Below, in pieces: positions 45,210-56,565 of a stretch of DNA of 64,000 bases. A model generated the notes under the pieces. It searched no databases. It was not told the origin of the DNA and saw only the letters and a program-made list of their open reading frames with translations. The stretch's first letter is position 1. The number at the start of each line of letters is the position of its first letter. The stretch covers positions 39,303,501 through 39,367,500 of the forward strand of contig CP142460.1 in assembly GCA_038049695.1 (NCBI GenBank), in the 5' to 3' direction. The DNA comes from Cinnamomum chago. Its lineage: Eukaryota > Streptophyta > Magnoliopsida > Laurales > Lauraceae. The position numbers and the translations under genes were made by a program.

Positions 45210-47776
45210 TGATGGACCGCGCCCCTCCGTTCCTCCTCCGCTGCCATCCGCCTCGGGTCTGTCGGGGTCCGGAAGGAGGGTGGAGGAAATGGGAGAAACG
45301 GGTATCAACGTTTTTTTTGGGTATGCCAGATTTTCTATTCTACTTGGAATTTAGAATGGTGATCCGGAGATTCACCTTCACAAGTAGAAAAGGAAATCAA
45401 CTTTTTTCCATCTTTCCATTGCACACATATTTTTAAAGAAAAGAGACAACGTTTGTTTTTTTGAATGCCGTGAGAGGCGGTTTTCTTTGTTTGCCGTGAA
45501 AGGCGATTTTGGTGCCGTAAAAGGCAATTTTGTCGTGAAAGGCGATTTACAAATCTTATCAATAATGAAAGACAAGAGATGTGATTTTTTTGTCTCTTTA
45601 TAAAAAAAATACAATGCAACGGAAAAGAAAGAAAAGGAATCTAACTTTTCATGCGATTGTGGGGGACCCGTTCAGATCGACGGTCGCGAGTCATCTATGG
45701 ACTCCGCCATCGTCCTTCAGATGAGAACTTTGATACTTGATTTCATGGCTTGGCTCCAATCTCAGATTTTTAGAGGATAAGGACCAAGGTAAGGTCCTAT
45801 ATCCAGTAAAAAAGAGAGTAGACGGACTGAAAAGCCGCATCTAGCCATGTTGGAAATCAGGAGAGGTGGCCTTGGGGGGGGGGGGGTGGCCCCCCCAAGG
45901 GGCTTTGATCACCTTGTAGTGCTTGTTGCAGTAGAGTTTTCTTGAAGGAGCAGGGTTGTAGAGATTTCTCCGAGGATTTTTGAATGATTTTCTGGCGATT
46001 TTTCTGCCTCTGTTTTCCTTGGAATGACCTCCTATTTATAGGCATTTGGTAGTCGTTTAGGAGAGTTTATGAGCATTTATTTGTATTAATGCTCATAATG
46101 GAAGGAGTTACAAGTTTTAATTTACTTGTTTTGTAACTCCTTTTCCTTGGCTTCTGATTGGCCGGTGGAGGATAATGGGCATTTAGTTGCCTTTAATCTC
46201 TATAATGAGGGGAGTTTCATGGTTTTAATGCCATGAATACTTGGATTTGTAACTCCCATTTGCTTGCTTTTGATTGGGCCGTCCAAGATAATGAGTTAAT
46301 GACTGTAATAAGTTGCCATAAACAAGTCAATTAACAGCATTAAATGGTCTCCCGGTCGCTTGAAGAGTCACGGGCCGCGCCGCGTCCTTTGGAATTCTTT
46401 TGGCGATGATCATCGATGGATCTTCATGTTGATCGACATCGGATGATCATGCAATTTCAGACTTTGATTAATATCAACAAGCCGGCGACATCTGTCCAGT
46501 CGATTTCTCGATCGGTCGGGCAGAAAGTGCATTTTCTTGATCGGTCGGTTGACAATTTTGAGGTGTCGGATGATGATTCCATGATTCCGACGACGGATCC
46601 ACGATGTCGACGAAGATCGACGGATTTCATGCTCAAAAAATCAGAATTTGGAAAAATCACAGGGGCCAATCAACTCGGAAAGCGAAAGATACCCGAAAAA
46701 TGGGGTTTTTGGGAGAGGTCCGGGTTGTGGTCGCCGGCGACCATGGGGTTTGTGCCCCATGGTCGGCCGTTTTCCGGTCGCCTTTTCTTCGTCGTTTTTC
46801 GTCATTTTTCGCTTCTGTTTTCTCCTGCATTTTTCTTGGAATTTCCTCTCATTTATTGGCTGGATTTCCCTCAAGAAAACCTGATGAGAAGCCGTGCGAA
46901 TCGGATCGCAAAGTTTCCCATTTTCTGAAAAGCCGAAGACTTTGCTGTGGAGAACTGCCGATTTTTTTGTCAAGCGTCGAAACTAGGTCAAACGATGTCG
47001 GAATGACCTGAAATTCGACGTGTAGCTTCTTGAGCAGTAGACAAGACCAACCATAGGCTTTTGTTCAGGTTTTGAAGCCGCTTGGGGTCCCGCAAACGCT
47101 TGACTTGATTTCACCGCGAGGGAAATGCCGAGCTTTGACTTTTGGTCAAACGATGTCCGATTGACCTGAAATTCGATGGGGAGCCTACTGGAGTCATTTT
47201 GAGATGATCCACAAGCTCCAAATTGGGTGCCATAGTCCCGGGGTGCTCTGTTGCCGGTAGGCTTGATTTTGTTTCCGAGCATCGAAACTGGGTCAAACGT
47301 CATCGGAATGACCTGAAATCTGACGTGTGGCCCTTTGAGAGTATGTAGAAGCCGCCCATGTGCTCTGTTTGATGTGTGATGACCTCGGTAGTTCTCGCTA
47401 CCTAAGGGCTTGATTTTGCTGCTCGAGAGTTGATGGAGGGTCAAATGGTGTCGGTTTGACTTGAAACTTGACATGTAGCCTTTCGGAGGTATTTTGAGAC
47501 CATCCGTAGGCTCTGATCGAAGATTTGGGGTCTTCGACACTGTCGCCGCCGGGAGCTGCTGCTTAGCTGTTGGAGAAGTGAAGCTAGGCCAAATGATGTC
47601 GGAATGGCCCGAAACTTCATGTGTACCTCTCTTTTGGTTGTTTTGAATGACCTTGCAGTTTTTGTTTGATTCTGACAAGATCTGATGCTTGAAGTGGCGC
47701 CTGCCTATTTTTGGTAGGATGCGGCTCCATGTAGCTTTTGGTGTGAAGAGGCAAAGTGACATTTTTGGTGTCAACA
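45210..47776 (+). mobile_element. Complete family-X solo LTR nested in the Copia 5' LTR
   Basis: TGATGGACC...GGTGTCAACA, 2567 bp, TSD TTGAG at 45205-45209 and 47777-47781. The Copia 3' LTR shows the uninterrupted site (GGCCTTGAGTTCCAAG). It contains diverged repeats of about 130 bp around GGTCAAACGATGTCGGAATGA from 46980 to 47600, and a G14 run near 45880. No coding sequence. The superfamily is not proven; the TG...CA ends and 5-bp TSD fit an LTR. Confidence 0.88.
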
Positions 47777-47995
47777 TTGAGTTCCAAGTTGCAACTGGGA
47801 TTTTGAAAAATCTGCACGAACACTTCCCAGGTTAGTTTGGTCGGTCGACCGACCCCTGTGCCCGGTCGACCGGCCCAACTAGCCTTCTGGGAAAACAGCC
47901 AGTGTACCCGGTCGACCGAGCCAGGCCCAGGTCGACCGGGTAACTAGCCGTTGGGCCAGGTCGACCCGGGGTCATGGGGTCGACCGGGCCAACTA

Positions 47996-50900
47996 TGTCG
48001 CGACTCCAGACCGGGAATCCGAAGGACGGATCCGGGATCGGGACATTACTTCTATTTAATAATAACATACGTTTATTCAATTTCCCATAGGTGTCCGCGG
48101 TGAGGATATCACAACCATAAACGAATATTTATTTTTGAATGCGGAAGCGTGTAGTAAATCAAATAGTCAGACTATCTATAGTCGTGAAAGCATTAACATC
48201 AAGTATAAATACTGTATCAGAATGAGCAATGCTCAAATAATATGTTTCCCAAAAGTAAGTTAAAGTTTAACAAAAGATCACTTATTTACAATCCCCAAAA
48301 TTAGAGGCCAACAAAGGCCAATATAAACAAAACAGTAGTCCAAAGAATGGTTAAATAGTTCCCCTCAAAATGTTACGCCTCTACTAGCAACCCGATGTCT
48401 ACATGACATCGTCGGCACGCCACTCGACTAGAGGTTGCGGCTCACCTACCGCCTCCTCCGGCTCCTCCCCAAGGTAGCCGGCAACGGGACCTGAGTACCA
48501 AAGCAAATGGGTCAGACACGACGGTTTGGCAAGAGAATGAAAAGATACAACAACATGTAATAAGAAAGGAAATACCTTGAAAAGCATAGAAATCTGTTTA
48601 AACAAGAACTCTCATAAAGTAGATGAATCATTTGCTAGAAAACAGGCAAATAAGGTAAAACGTATATGGTAACCAAGGAATCGGGAGCTAACAAGATGGC
48701 AATCACATAAAGCTAAGTCCTCTGTCACTAGAGTGACAACAGTATAACGGGACGTTGATCTCAGTCACACAAGGTGAGGAGATTCAACGCAAATCATATA
48801 TACAATATAAATATACGGGACGGGACCACGGTAGCAAACCGGGTATCGATACGGGACCACGGTAATAGACCGGGTATCGGGATCCAAACTGCAGCTGGCG
48901 GGACGGGAGAGGGATCTCCAAGTCGGTGGATCAAACCGACAAGGTATCCAAGCTTAGTGATGCCGACTCATAGGTCAAATAACAAATCGAGACATATGTA
49001 AGTAAATCAAGTACAAATACATAAACAAACGGGCAAGACGGGGGTGCTCAAGGGCACACTGTCATAACATGTGGTGCAATGCACTTCGGGTCAAGTAACC
49101 ATTTCAAGTATACAACAATACTTTCGGGAAAACAAGACATGTAGTATAAATCTCGGGGTTGATAAGGTACAATAAACAATTGGAATTACGGGTAAAGTAT
49201 CGGGTTCAAAAAATTCGTTTAAAGTGGATAGGGACCCCGTATGTCAATCTAATGACCATTTGGTACTCTTCGAGTTTGAAGACATTCCGGGCTCCTTATG
49301 CATCTTGAAGTTTCAAAACTTCGAATGAAATCTTTCTGATATGGTTTCTTCCTCAAATGGCCTCATACAATGATTAATAAATCTCCTTGATATAGAGGGG
49401 TTCCCAGAGAATAGACCCAACCATTGAAACAGTTGAACATTGTCCCAAACATAGCCTATGCCAGACGAACTGCATCGCTCGCTGGAATGGTTGTCTGGGT
49501 GGGTTCGCTCGAGCGAAGTGGAGGTCGCTCGAACGAACTCATTGGGTCGAGCGGATATTTAAATACGTTCGAACGAACAACTCTCTGGAATGAGTTCTGG
49601 GATGTCCGCTCGAGCGACCAGGGGTCCGCTTGAGCGACCAAGCTACTGGAATGCTCCGAACCCTTTCCTGGACAGGTCGCTCGAGCGAAGTGTCCTGGTC
49701 GCTCGAGCGAACTGTCCAGAACCTGAATTCGGACCAGTTCAGCTCCACAATAACTCTTCCTTTTTACAACCCCTTCTTAACCACTTTCATACATCAAATG
49801 AGGAGTATAAATCTCCATTCTAATGACCTCAAATCTCCAACCACATCCATCACATTCTCCTCCATCCATATCACATTCCATACAAGCAAAGAGGAGAAGG
49901 AAACCATTTCACACAATATACATATTCAAGACAAAACAGGAAAACATTAATTGCTATGAGCTAACATGTCTTTATGACCATAAATGCATCCTTTAATACT
50001 CCATCAAGAACATTTATTTCAACCATAAACATATTAATGAAAATATGAAAATCCATAAATGCTTCACCAACCATTTAAAACTTAAAACCCCCAATCATTC
50101 ACTTGCCTTGTGTCCAAGCTAGCCAAAAATCAAGCCTCTACTCACTTCTCAAGCTCACTTCCAAGCTACAATCAAAAACCCCCAAAACAACCCTAAAATG
50201 GGTTACACAAGGAATGAAATTGAAAGAACTAACAATACTGCACATAGAGCTCATCAAGGGCTAGGAGACAACAAATCTAGAAGATGAAGGGGATTACTTA
50301 CTTGCAAGGTCCTCTAATGGCAATGGTAAGCTCAAAGGAAGTCTTAGAATGGAAGGATTTCTCCACAAAACTATCAAGAGAAAGCTCTCAAGGAGGTGAA
50401 GAAGAAGATGACCTCAACTCTCCTATTGGTGCAAGCTTGGGAGTGGATTGAGGATGAAGAAACAAGAAGAAGAAAGAGTTGCTCAAAAACCCCTAGGTTT
50501 TCTCTCTTGTGCTGGAAAAAGAAGTGGAATGAATGAAGGGTTGAGTTCCCCTTTGTTAACAAATGGGGTTGGGTCCCACAACTAACGAAGGTAGTTTGGC
50601 TGAAATCATCTCTTTCGGGACCTCGGATGGATTCGACGAAGAAGGAAGAAATGATCATCGAAATATCTAGTTTCTAAAAAGTATATGTTTCGCGGGTTTC
50701 GGGAATATCAAGTTTTGGGTATAGATTTTATGTGCAATGACTGTTTTGCCCTTAAGGCTATGAAATCGGGTTTCGGGATCTCAAATGGACACGGGATCAA
50801 CATGAAAGTTGTATGGAATAAAAATACCAATAACACGAGATTAAAACCATGAATGCAAAAATCTCCGATAAATCCCCAAACATGTGCAATGTCATGAAAA

Positions 50901-51063
50901 GGAACCCTCAAAGGGCCCTACTAGTTACCAAAGCATTCAAAGTAGCCCAAAACTAGAATCAAAGCTATTCAAAACCCAACTTAGCCAAAATCACTAATCA
51001 AGCTTAGCACTAACACGCAACTTAATTAGTACTAATCGGGTTCACTCGGTTCGGGGTCTTACA
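47996..51063 (-). mobile_element. Solo chromovirus LTR nested in the Copia 5' LTR
   Basis: The minus strand starts TGTAAGACCCCGAACCGAG at 51063 and ends GGAGTCGCGACA at 47996; 3068 bp; TSD AACTA at 47991-47995 and 51064-51068. It aligns with 1187-6979, including GGAATCGGGAGCTAACAAG, and carries a cluster of TCGCTCGAGCGA palindromes at 49478-49720. No gene. Confidence 0.92.
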
Positions 51064-52102
51064 AACTAGCCGTTGGACTGTTTTTTGCTTTAAAGTCCAT
51101 TCTATTCCCTTCTTTTGAGAGGCTTGTTGGATGAACTTTTGGAACCATTTTGAAGCGTAAGAAAGGGGAATGAGTTGATAAGGCTAGAAGGTCATTGGAA
51201 ATCAAATGTGTGAAGTTTTAAAAGGTATATCTTACTAGTTATTTTGATTTCCATTCCAAATGAAATCCATGCATGTTCAACTCTTTGTATTTTCATATAT
51301 GCATGTTTTCTAGCTTTTAAAGAGATGTTTTGCAAACACATTATCATCTTTGGAATATTAGAATGGTTTGCAAATATCCTTGTCTATATCACATGTGCAC
51401 TTATTAGTTAATCTTCATACAACTTGCTTAGTTCTTTTCTTCAAGTTGATTGAATCATTCATGTGATTAACATCTTTCTTCAATCATCATTTTCTGAGCT
51501 TAGATTTTAAAATGCATTAAGCATTCATTTAAGAGCTTCATTTTAGAATTTGATTGAAGTAAAACACTCATACACTTTGTTCACACACTTTAGTAAATTG
51601 TTGTGTATGTTTGTACATTGATTTACACTTTAATATCAGCCTATTTGAGAGGCATTTTAATTGTGCTTAAATTGTATCTCTTAGAGTGTTTTGTATAGAC
51701 ACCTTCTTTGAGAAATCTTTCATTTGTAAAGGTTATTGCTTAGCCTAAGAAAAGCACATTGTAAAGGTTATTGCTTAGCCTTGGAAAAGCATCTTGTAAA
51801 GGTTATTGTTGAGCCTAGAAAAACAACATTGTATAGGTTATTGCTTAGCCTATTAAAAAGAAAAAAAATCCGGCGGGGTGATTGGATCACAAGCCGGTAG
51901 TGGATGTAGGCATTGAGGCCGAACCACTATAAATCTTTGTGTAGTGGTGTTTGCTTGTGGTGATTGTTTTATTAGCTTCCGCATCTTGTTTGGTAAATCA
52001 TTATTTGTGACTAGTTTATCTTAAAGAATTAAAATTGGTCATTTTTGTAGCTCACCCTATTCACCCCCCCCCCCCTCTATGGTTAGGATCCCAGGACTTT
52101 CA

Positions 52103-52117
52103 GTTGGTATCAGAGCC
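52103..52117 (+). promoter_or_regulatory. Primer-binding site of the Copia element (Met type)
   Basis: GTTGGTATCAGAGCC directly follows the LTR end TTTCA. Confidence 0.9.
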
Positions 52118-52204
52118 TCGTGCTCTATCTTTTAGGATCAAGTGTTTTTGAAACTCTTGATTAGGTGTAAAAACCTTGAGTCATAACCCTAGATTTGTGT
52201 TTGA

Positions 52205-53601
52205 ATGAATACTATTGAAATGGATTCCACTAAGGTAGATTGTTTAGACTTTTGTGTAGATTCTTCTAGACCTCTCTTTCTTCCATCTATTGGAGATTCA
52301 AACCTTGAAATAAATGAATCGCAATGTGAATTAAAAGAAGAAGAATATGATGAAGATGATCTTCAACAAGCCTATGAAGAATTATATACATTATCTTTAA
52401 AGCTTGATAAGAGAAATAAAAGTTTAAAAGAAGAATAAAAAAGACTAAACAAAGAACTAGTCTCTTCAAAAGATGAACTTAGAGAAAAAGAAGAAGTCAT
52501 ACAATGTTTAGACTCTAAGTTTATGATCTCTTTAAATAACTTATCCAATATCAAAGATGAACTAAATGAGAATAAGATAAGTTATGATGAGCTTAAGAAA
52601 GAAAATTTAAATCTAAGAGATCAACTACAAAGGCAAGAAAAAGACTTTATCAATTTAGAATCCAAGTTGACAATTTCCAAGGAAAACTTGTCTAATGCTC
52701 AAATTAATTTAAAAAACTTAGAACTTGGATCTAAAGTTGTTAATGAACTAAAATTTGAATTAAAACTTGCCCATGAAGAACTAATCAACTATAAGGAAAT
52801 TGAAAATGAACTATCAAAAGTTAAAAATGAAAATTCAATCCTTATAACCAAAGTCACTCAACTTGAAGGATACAAACAAAAGTATGAGTGCAAGTTTACC
52901 CAAAGTGAAGAGAGACTTGAAAAGTTATTTAAATTGGGTAAATCTCATGGAGATAGGACGGGTCTTGGTTTTGATAAGTATACTTCACATGACCCTAAAT
53001 TCACCAACACTTTTGTGAAAGGTGAGTCCTCTTTCTCTAGCACTCTTTCTCCTATGTCCAAAACTAAATGTCATTATTGTGGTAAAGAAGGACATTTCAA
53101 ATTTGAGTGCAAATTAAAGAAAAGTCATATGTCAAAACCCATCTTTGAACCTAAGAAAATTAAATCAAATTCTATGAAGGGTATGACTTTGAATTCCAAG
53201 GAAGACTCTAAGAAGTTGAAACATTTCAAAAAGAGTCATTCAAGATAGATTTTAAAAAGACTAAAAATCAAAATAAATCTATCAAGAAGAAACTTCTCTC
53301 TTTTCCTCCTTTAACTTTAGAAATGAAAGAATTCTTGAAAAAGGTTGAAAAGTTAAAATTAAAGTTCAAAAGACAAAAAGAGGGAGGAAAAGCTAATAGA
53401 AATGAGAAGATTAAAAAGAAAATGAAACACCAACATCCTAAGACTAATCATCAATCTAAAATAGTCAAACCTCAAAGATTTGATGTTAAGTCTAAAAGAA
53501 TTCAATCCTTATCTCCTTTAGTTGGTGGAATTTCTAAAATAGTCTCCAAAGCCCAAGACCTTAGATGGATACCTAAGGTTAGACCTTTAGAAGATTACTA
53601 A
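52205..53601 (+). pseudogene. Copia gag with CCHC zinc knuckle
   Basis: The ATG at 52205 (MNTIEMDSTK) is about 90 bases after the primer site. The frame has one TAA at 52436-52438 and then runs on to 53248. Most of it is a Lys/Glu/Asn-rich coiled coil. The zinc knuckle CHYCGKEGHFKFEC is encoded around 53071-53112. A frameshift near 53240 leads into a Lys-rich tail ending LRWIPKVRPLEDY at 53601. That tail resembles the end of SIRE-type gag just before protease, but translation stops and no protease follows. The gag shell domain seen at the start of typical Copia gag is not recognisable. Confidence 0.75.
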
Positions 53602-54639
53602 GGCTTCTTAGATAGATAGGACCAACCCTTTCTCTTAGTTATATGTCTAGTTGGTCTTGATTCTACTCTCTTAGTATATCTTTAGGTTTTTAGATTCATT
53701 TAGTTGAGTCTTGTTTGTTGATTATCCATTTTGAATTTAAAATGGAATTCTATGATTAAATGCATGATTATGATCAAATTGATTTGAAAAAGCTTTGAAA
53801 AGTTATATCTTCTAAATCAATTGATTTGTTTTTGAAATTGTTTATTTTTGAATGATTTCATAGTCAAATCTTTGTTTTGTCAGAATTTAAATGATTTTGA
53901 AAAATGCTTTTTATCTTACAAGTCTACATTTCTTCAAAAGGAATTATTTAGAATTGATTTTGCAAAATATCTTTTCTAAAATCTTTTAAGCTTGTTTGAT
54001 AGCTTGGGGTTAAGGGTTATTGGTTCTTAGATTAACCCTTCAGGCCTGTTTTCTCTGAATCAGTTCAGTGCCTGTCTGCCCCTGTTAGCCCGGTCGACCA
54101 GGCTAAGTGGCCGGTCGACCGAGCCTGCGCATTCAACCACATAACCTGTGCACAGTGACTGTTCTGTTTTCATTCAGAACCTTTACCCCCCTTCTGTGCA
54201 GGTCGACCGAAGCTAAACCCTTTCTCCTCTGTTTTTTTCTTTCTTCTCCTCTATCTTTTCTTCCTGGAATCATCCTATTTTCTAGTTCATGTTCTCCCAT
54301 ACCTCATGATCATCATCCTCCCCACTGTTTAGACGTCCATCCCATTTCCTGTGCATCCTCACCAACCACTGTCTCTCCCAACCTTGTCTTTCCCATTTCT
54401 ATTTTGACTGTTTCTGTTTTTTCCTTGGTGTTTGTGTTTTACCTCCTTGCTTTAGGATTTTCTGTAGTCATTTGGACACCCCTCTTGGCATCATCCAGTT
54501 GTAAATCTCCTAGCTCCACAGTCTGCACACCACCTGTTTGTAAAATTGCCTGAACCACATTTCTATTCTAGAATCAGCTGTTGTGCCTATTTTTAGCCTC
54601 TGTTCATAATCTTGTGCATCTCTTCCTTGATTTCTTCCG
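53602..54639. other. Non-coding spacer between gag and the second Copia ORF
   Basis: T-rich, with no supported gene. It holds three GTCGAC sites (about 54092, 54115 and 54202) of the LTR palindrome type, then a pyrimidine-rich stretch. The short open frame 54107-54553 overlaps these and has no recognisable domain. Confidence 0.55.
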
Positions 54640-55781
54640 ATGGCTCGAACTAAACAAACTTGGAGGAGGCCTAGTAAGAAATCCAAGACCAGTCAAGCTT
54701 CTTCTTCCCATAGATCTCCCTCCACTTCTCCTGAGCTTGGTCCACCTCCAGAGATCAATTTCGACCCTATTCGTTCTCCATCTTCAGTTGTGAAATCTTT
54801 TAGGAGCAAAGGGGTAATAGTTGAGAAGTTTTGTGTTGTGAGAGATCTAGCGGACTACAATGTCCCTGCCATTTTAGAAGCCATTGGTTGGGGCAATATT
54901 CTGACTTGGAGTGGGAACACCTATACCTCGTCTGTCTTTGGTTTCTATGAGTCTATTTGTGACTCCACCGCAAACTCTTTTACAGTGAGAACCTCACTTG
55001 GTGAAGAGATTGTAACACCAGAAAGGATATCGTCAGTGATGGGCATTCCTAGGTCCAATGGACCAAAATTTATTTCAGATGTCCTTCCACTTGATGAAAG
55101 AGACGCTGTCATTAGAACTTTATGTGGTCAGCCAACAATTCTTTTCCTGCATCCTCCTTGATTCCTTCCCTTCGGATCATACACATCATCTTCACTCACT
55201 CCATTTACCCGAGGAAAGGGAATAGGACTGAGGTAACCCTATATATGGCGAACATCCTGCACAACATCATTACATGTGTCCCAATGTGCTTACCGTCTGT
55301 GATTATTCATCACATCATCAGGGTTGTCACTGGTTCTCAGCCATGTGCAGCTCCTTTTGGGTTCCTCATTACCCAGCTTGCTTGTTCCTTTGGGGTGCTT
55401 GTTCCTGCTTCGAAGAGACCCGTTCCGACCACAGTCTTCAACATAAGGAATATTCTCTTGATGAAGCTTCCCTCTCCTCAGCGAGTGAACCCTGTAGCTG
55501 AAGGAGACGCAGAGGTAGAGGCTGCAGATACAGAGATTGCAGATCCGCAGCAGCCTCAGCCTGATCAGCCAGAGCATCAGCCACGTCAGGCCCAGCGCCC
55601 TCCTCATTGTACTATGCAGGAGCGCATATCATCTGTGGAGCAAGTAGTTGTCTCCATTCGCGCAGAATCTCAAGAGTTCAGAGGGATGATGAAGAAAATG
55701 CTAAAGTACCTATCGAACATTTCCAAGAGCTGCAGGCGCCTCGATGACACTATGCCTCCGTCTCCTACAGACTCCTCTTAG
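54640..55781 (+). pseudogene. Plant-transposon-domain ORF in place of pol
   Basis: Starts MARTKQTWRRPSKKSK at 54640. The first part continues through RISSVMGIPRSNGPK to a frameshift near 55130. The other frame then carries FTHSIYPRKGNRTEVTLYM and IIHHIIRVVTGSQP, and a Gln/Pro-rich linker. It ends with a helical C-terminus and stop at 55781. The layout fits the 'putative plant transposon protein' domain found in many plant repeat proteins of unknown function. It is not homologous to Copia pol as far as I can read. Only one frameshift separates it from an intact frame of about 380 residues. The first seven residues equal the histone H3 N-terminus. Confidence 0.6.
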
Positions 55782-56212
55782 ACCTTTTAAGAGTGTTTTC
55801 ATTTTGTTTTGGGGGTTATTTTTGGGTAGTGATAGATTGATTTTCATGATGTATTCTTTATCTATCAACTGACTTGTTGTTTTGAGTACTGATCATAATC
55901 TTTTGTTTATGTAATGGTCAAGTACTTAGTGATTCGTGTACTGAACTTATCTTGTTATATAAATGAAAGTACAGTTTCACATTTCATCTATTTTCTCCTT
56001 GTTGATTCTCTTGATGGATGTTTTTTGTTGTTTTGAAGCTTTAATATGTTAAATCAATTTATATTTGTTATCTTAGCTTCATTCAAACAATGCTTAGACA
56101 AAACTATATATATGATATCTTGTTCCGCTCTACATTTGCATTCTCATTTGGTAACAAGTGCTACTAAAAGGTATATGTTTTCTCATGTATACAGGTTCCT
56201 TTGTAATTCGAT
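55782..56212. other. 3' non-coding part of the Copia internal region
   Basis: AT-rich with no supported gene. It contains ATAAATGAAAGTACAG near 55960 and leads into the polypurine repeats. Confidence 0.5.
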
Positions 56213-56565
56213 GTCAAAGGGGGAGAAAAAGATCAGATCTATGTAATGTCACAGGGGGAGAGAAGAGTAGAAGGTCTGAAGATCAGATAGAAGACCAAAC
56301 AAAGGGGGAGAGAAGAACATATCTAACTAAGGGGGAGATCTGCTTCAAGAGCCAAAGTGAAGGTTGCTTGGTTGCGAAGAGCAAAGGGGAGCTCTAACCA
56401 AGGGGGAGAAATCATCTTGGAAAGATTAAGTTAAAAGCTTTCGACAAATCGGTCATACATCAAAGCTACAGTCAAGAGATTTCTTGAACAGAGCAGTTTA
56501 GAAGAACCAAAGTCCTTTAAGTGCTGTGATCATAGTAGTTGCCATCAAATTGCAAAAGGGGAGAT
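56213..56565 (+). promoter_or_regulatory. Repeated polypurine motifs and the PPT of the Copia element
   Basis: AAAGGGGGAGA-type motifs occur about seven times (near 56215, 56254, 56303, 56329, 56384, 56400). The last, CAAAAGGGGAGAT at 56553-56565, abuts the 3' LTR. SIRE/Maximus elements typically have several such motifs before the 3' LTR. Confidence 0.75.

Larger units (their letters stand above)
44916..52102 (+). repeat. 5' LTR of the Copia element (with two nested solo LTRs)
   Basis: LTR pieces are 44916-45209, 47777-47995 and 51064-52102, joined by the TSDs TTGAG and AACTA. It ends GGACTTTCA just before the primer site. Confidence 0.9.

Noticed and set aside
46983..47777. Long minus-strand open frame (264 codons)
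   Set aside because: It runs through diverged internal repeats of the X LTR, has no recognisable domain, and the other X copy does not preserve it.
54107..54553. Possible membrane protein ORF (148 codons)
   Set aside because: Hydrophobicity comes from a pyrimidine-rich tract; it has no domain and begins inside a GTCGAC palindrome region.
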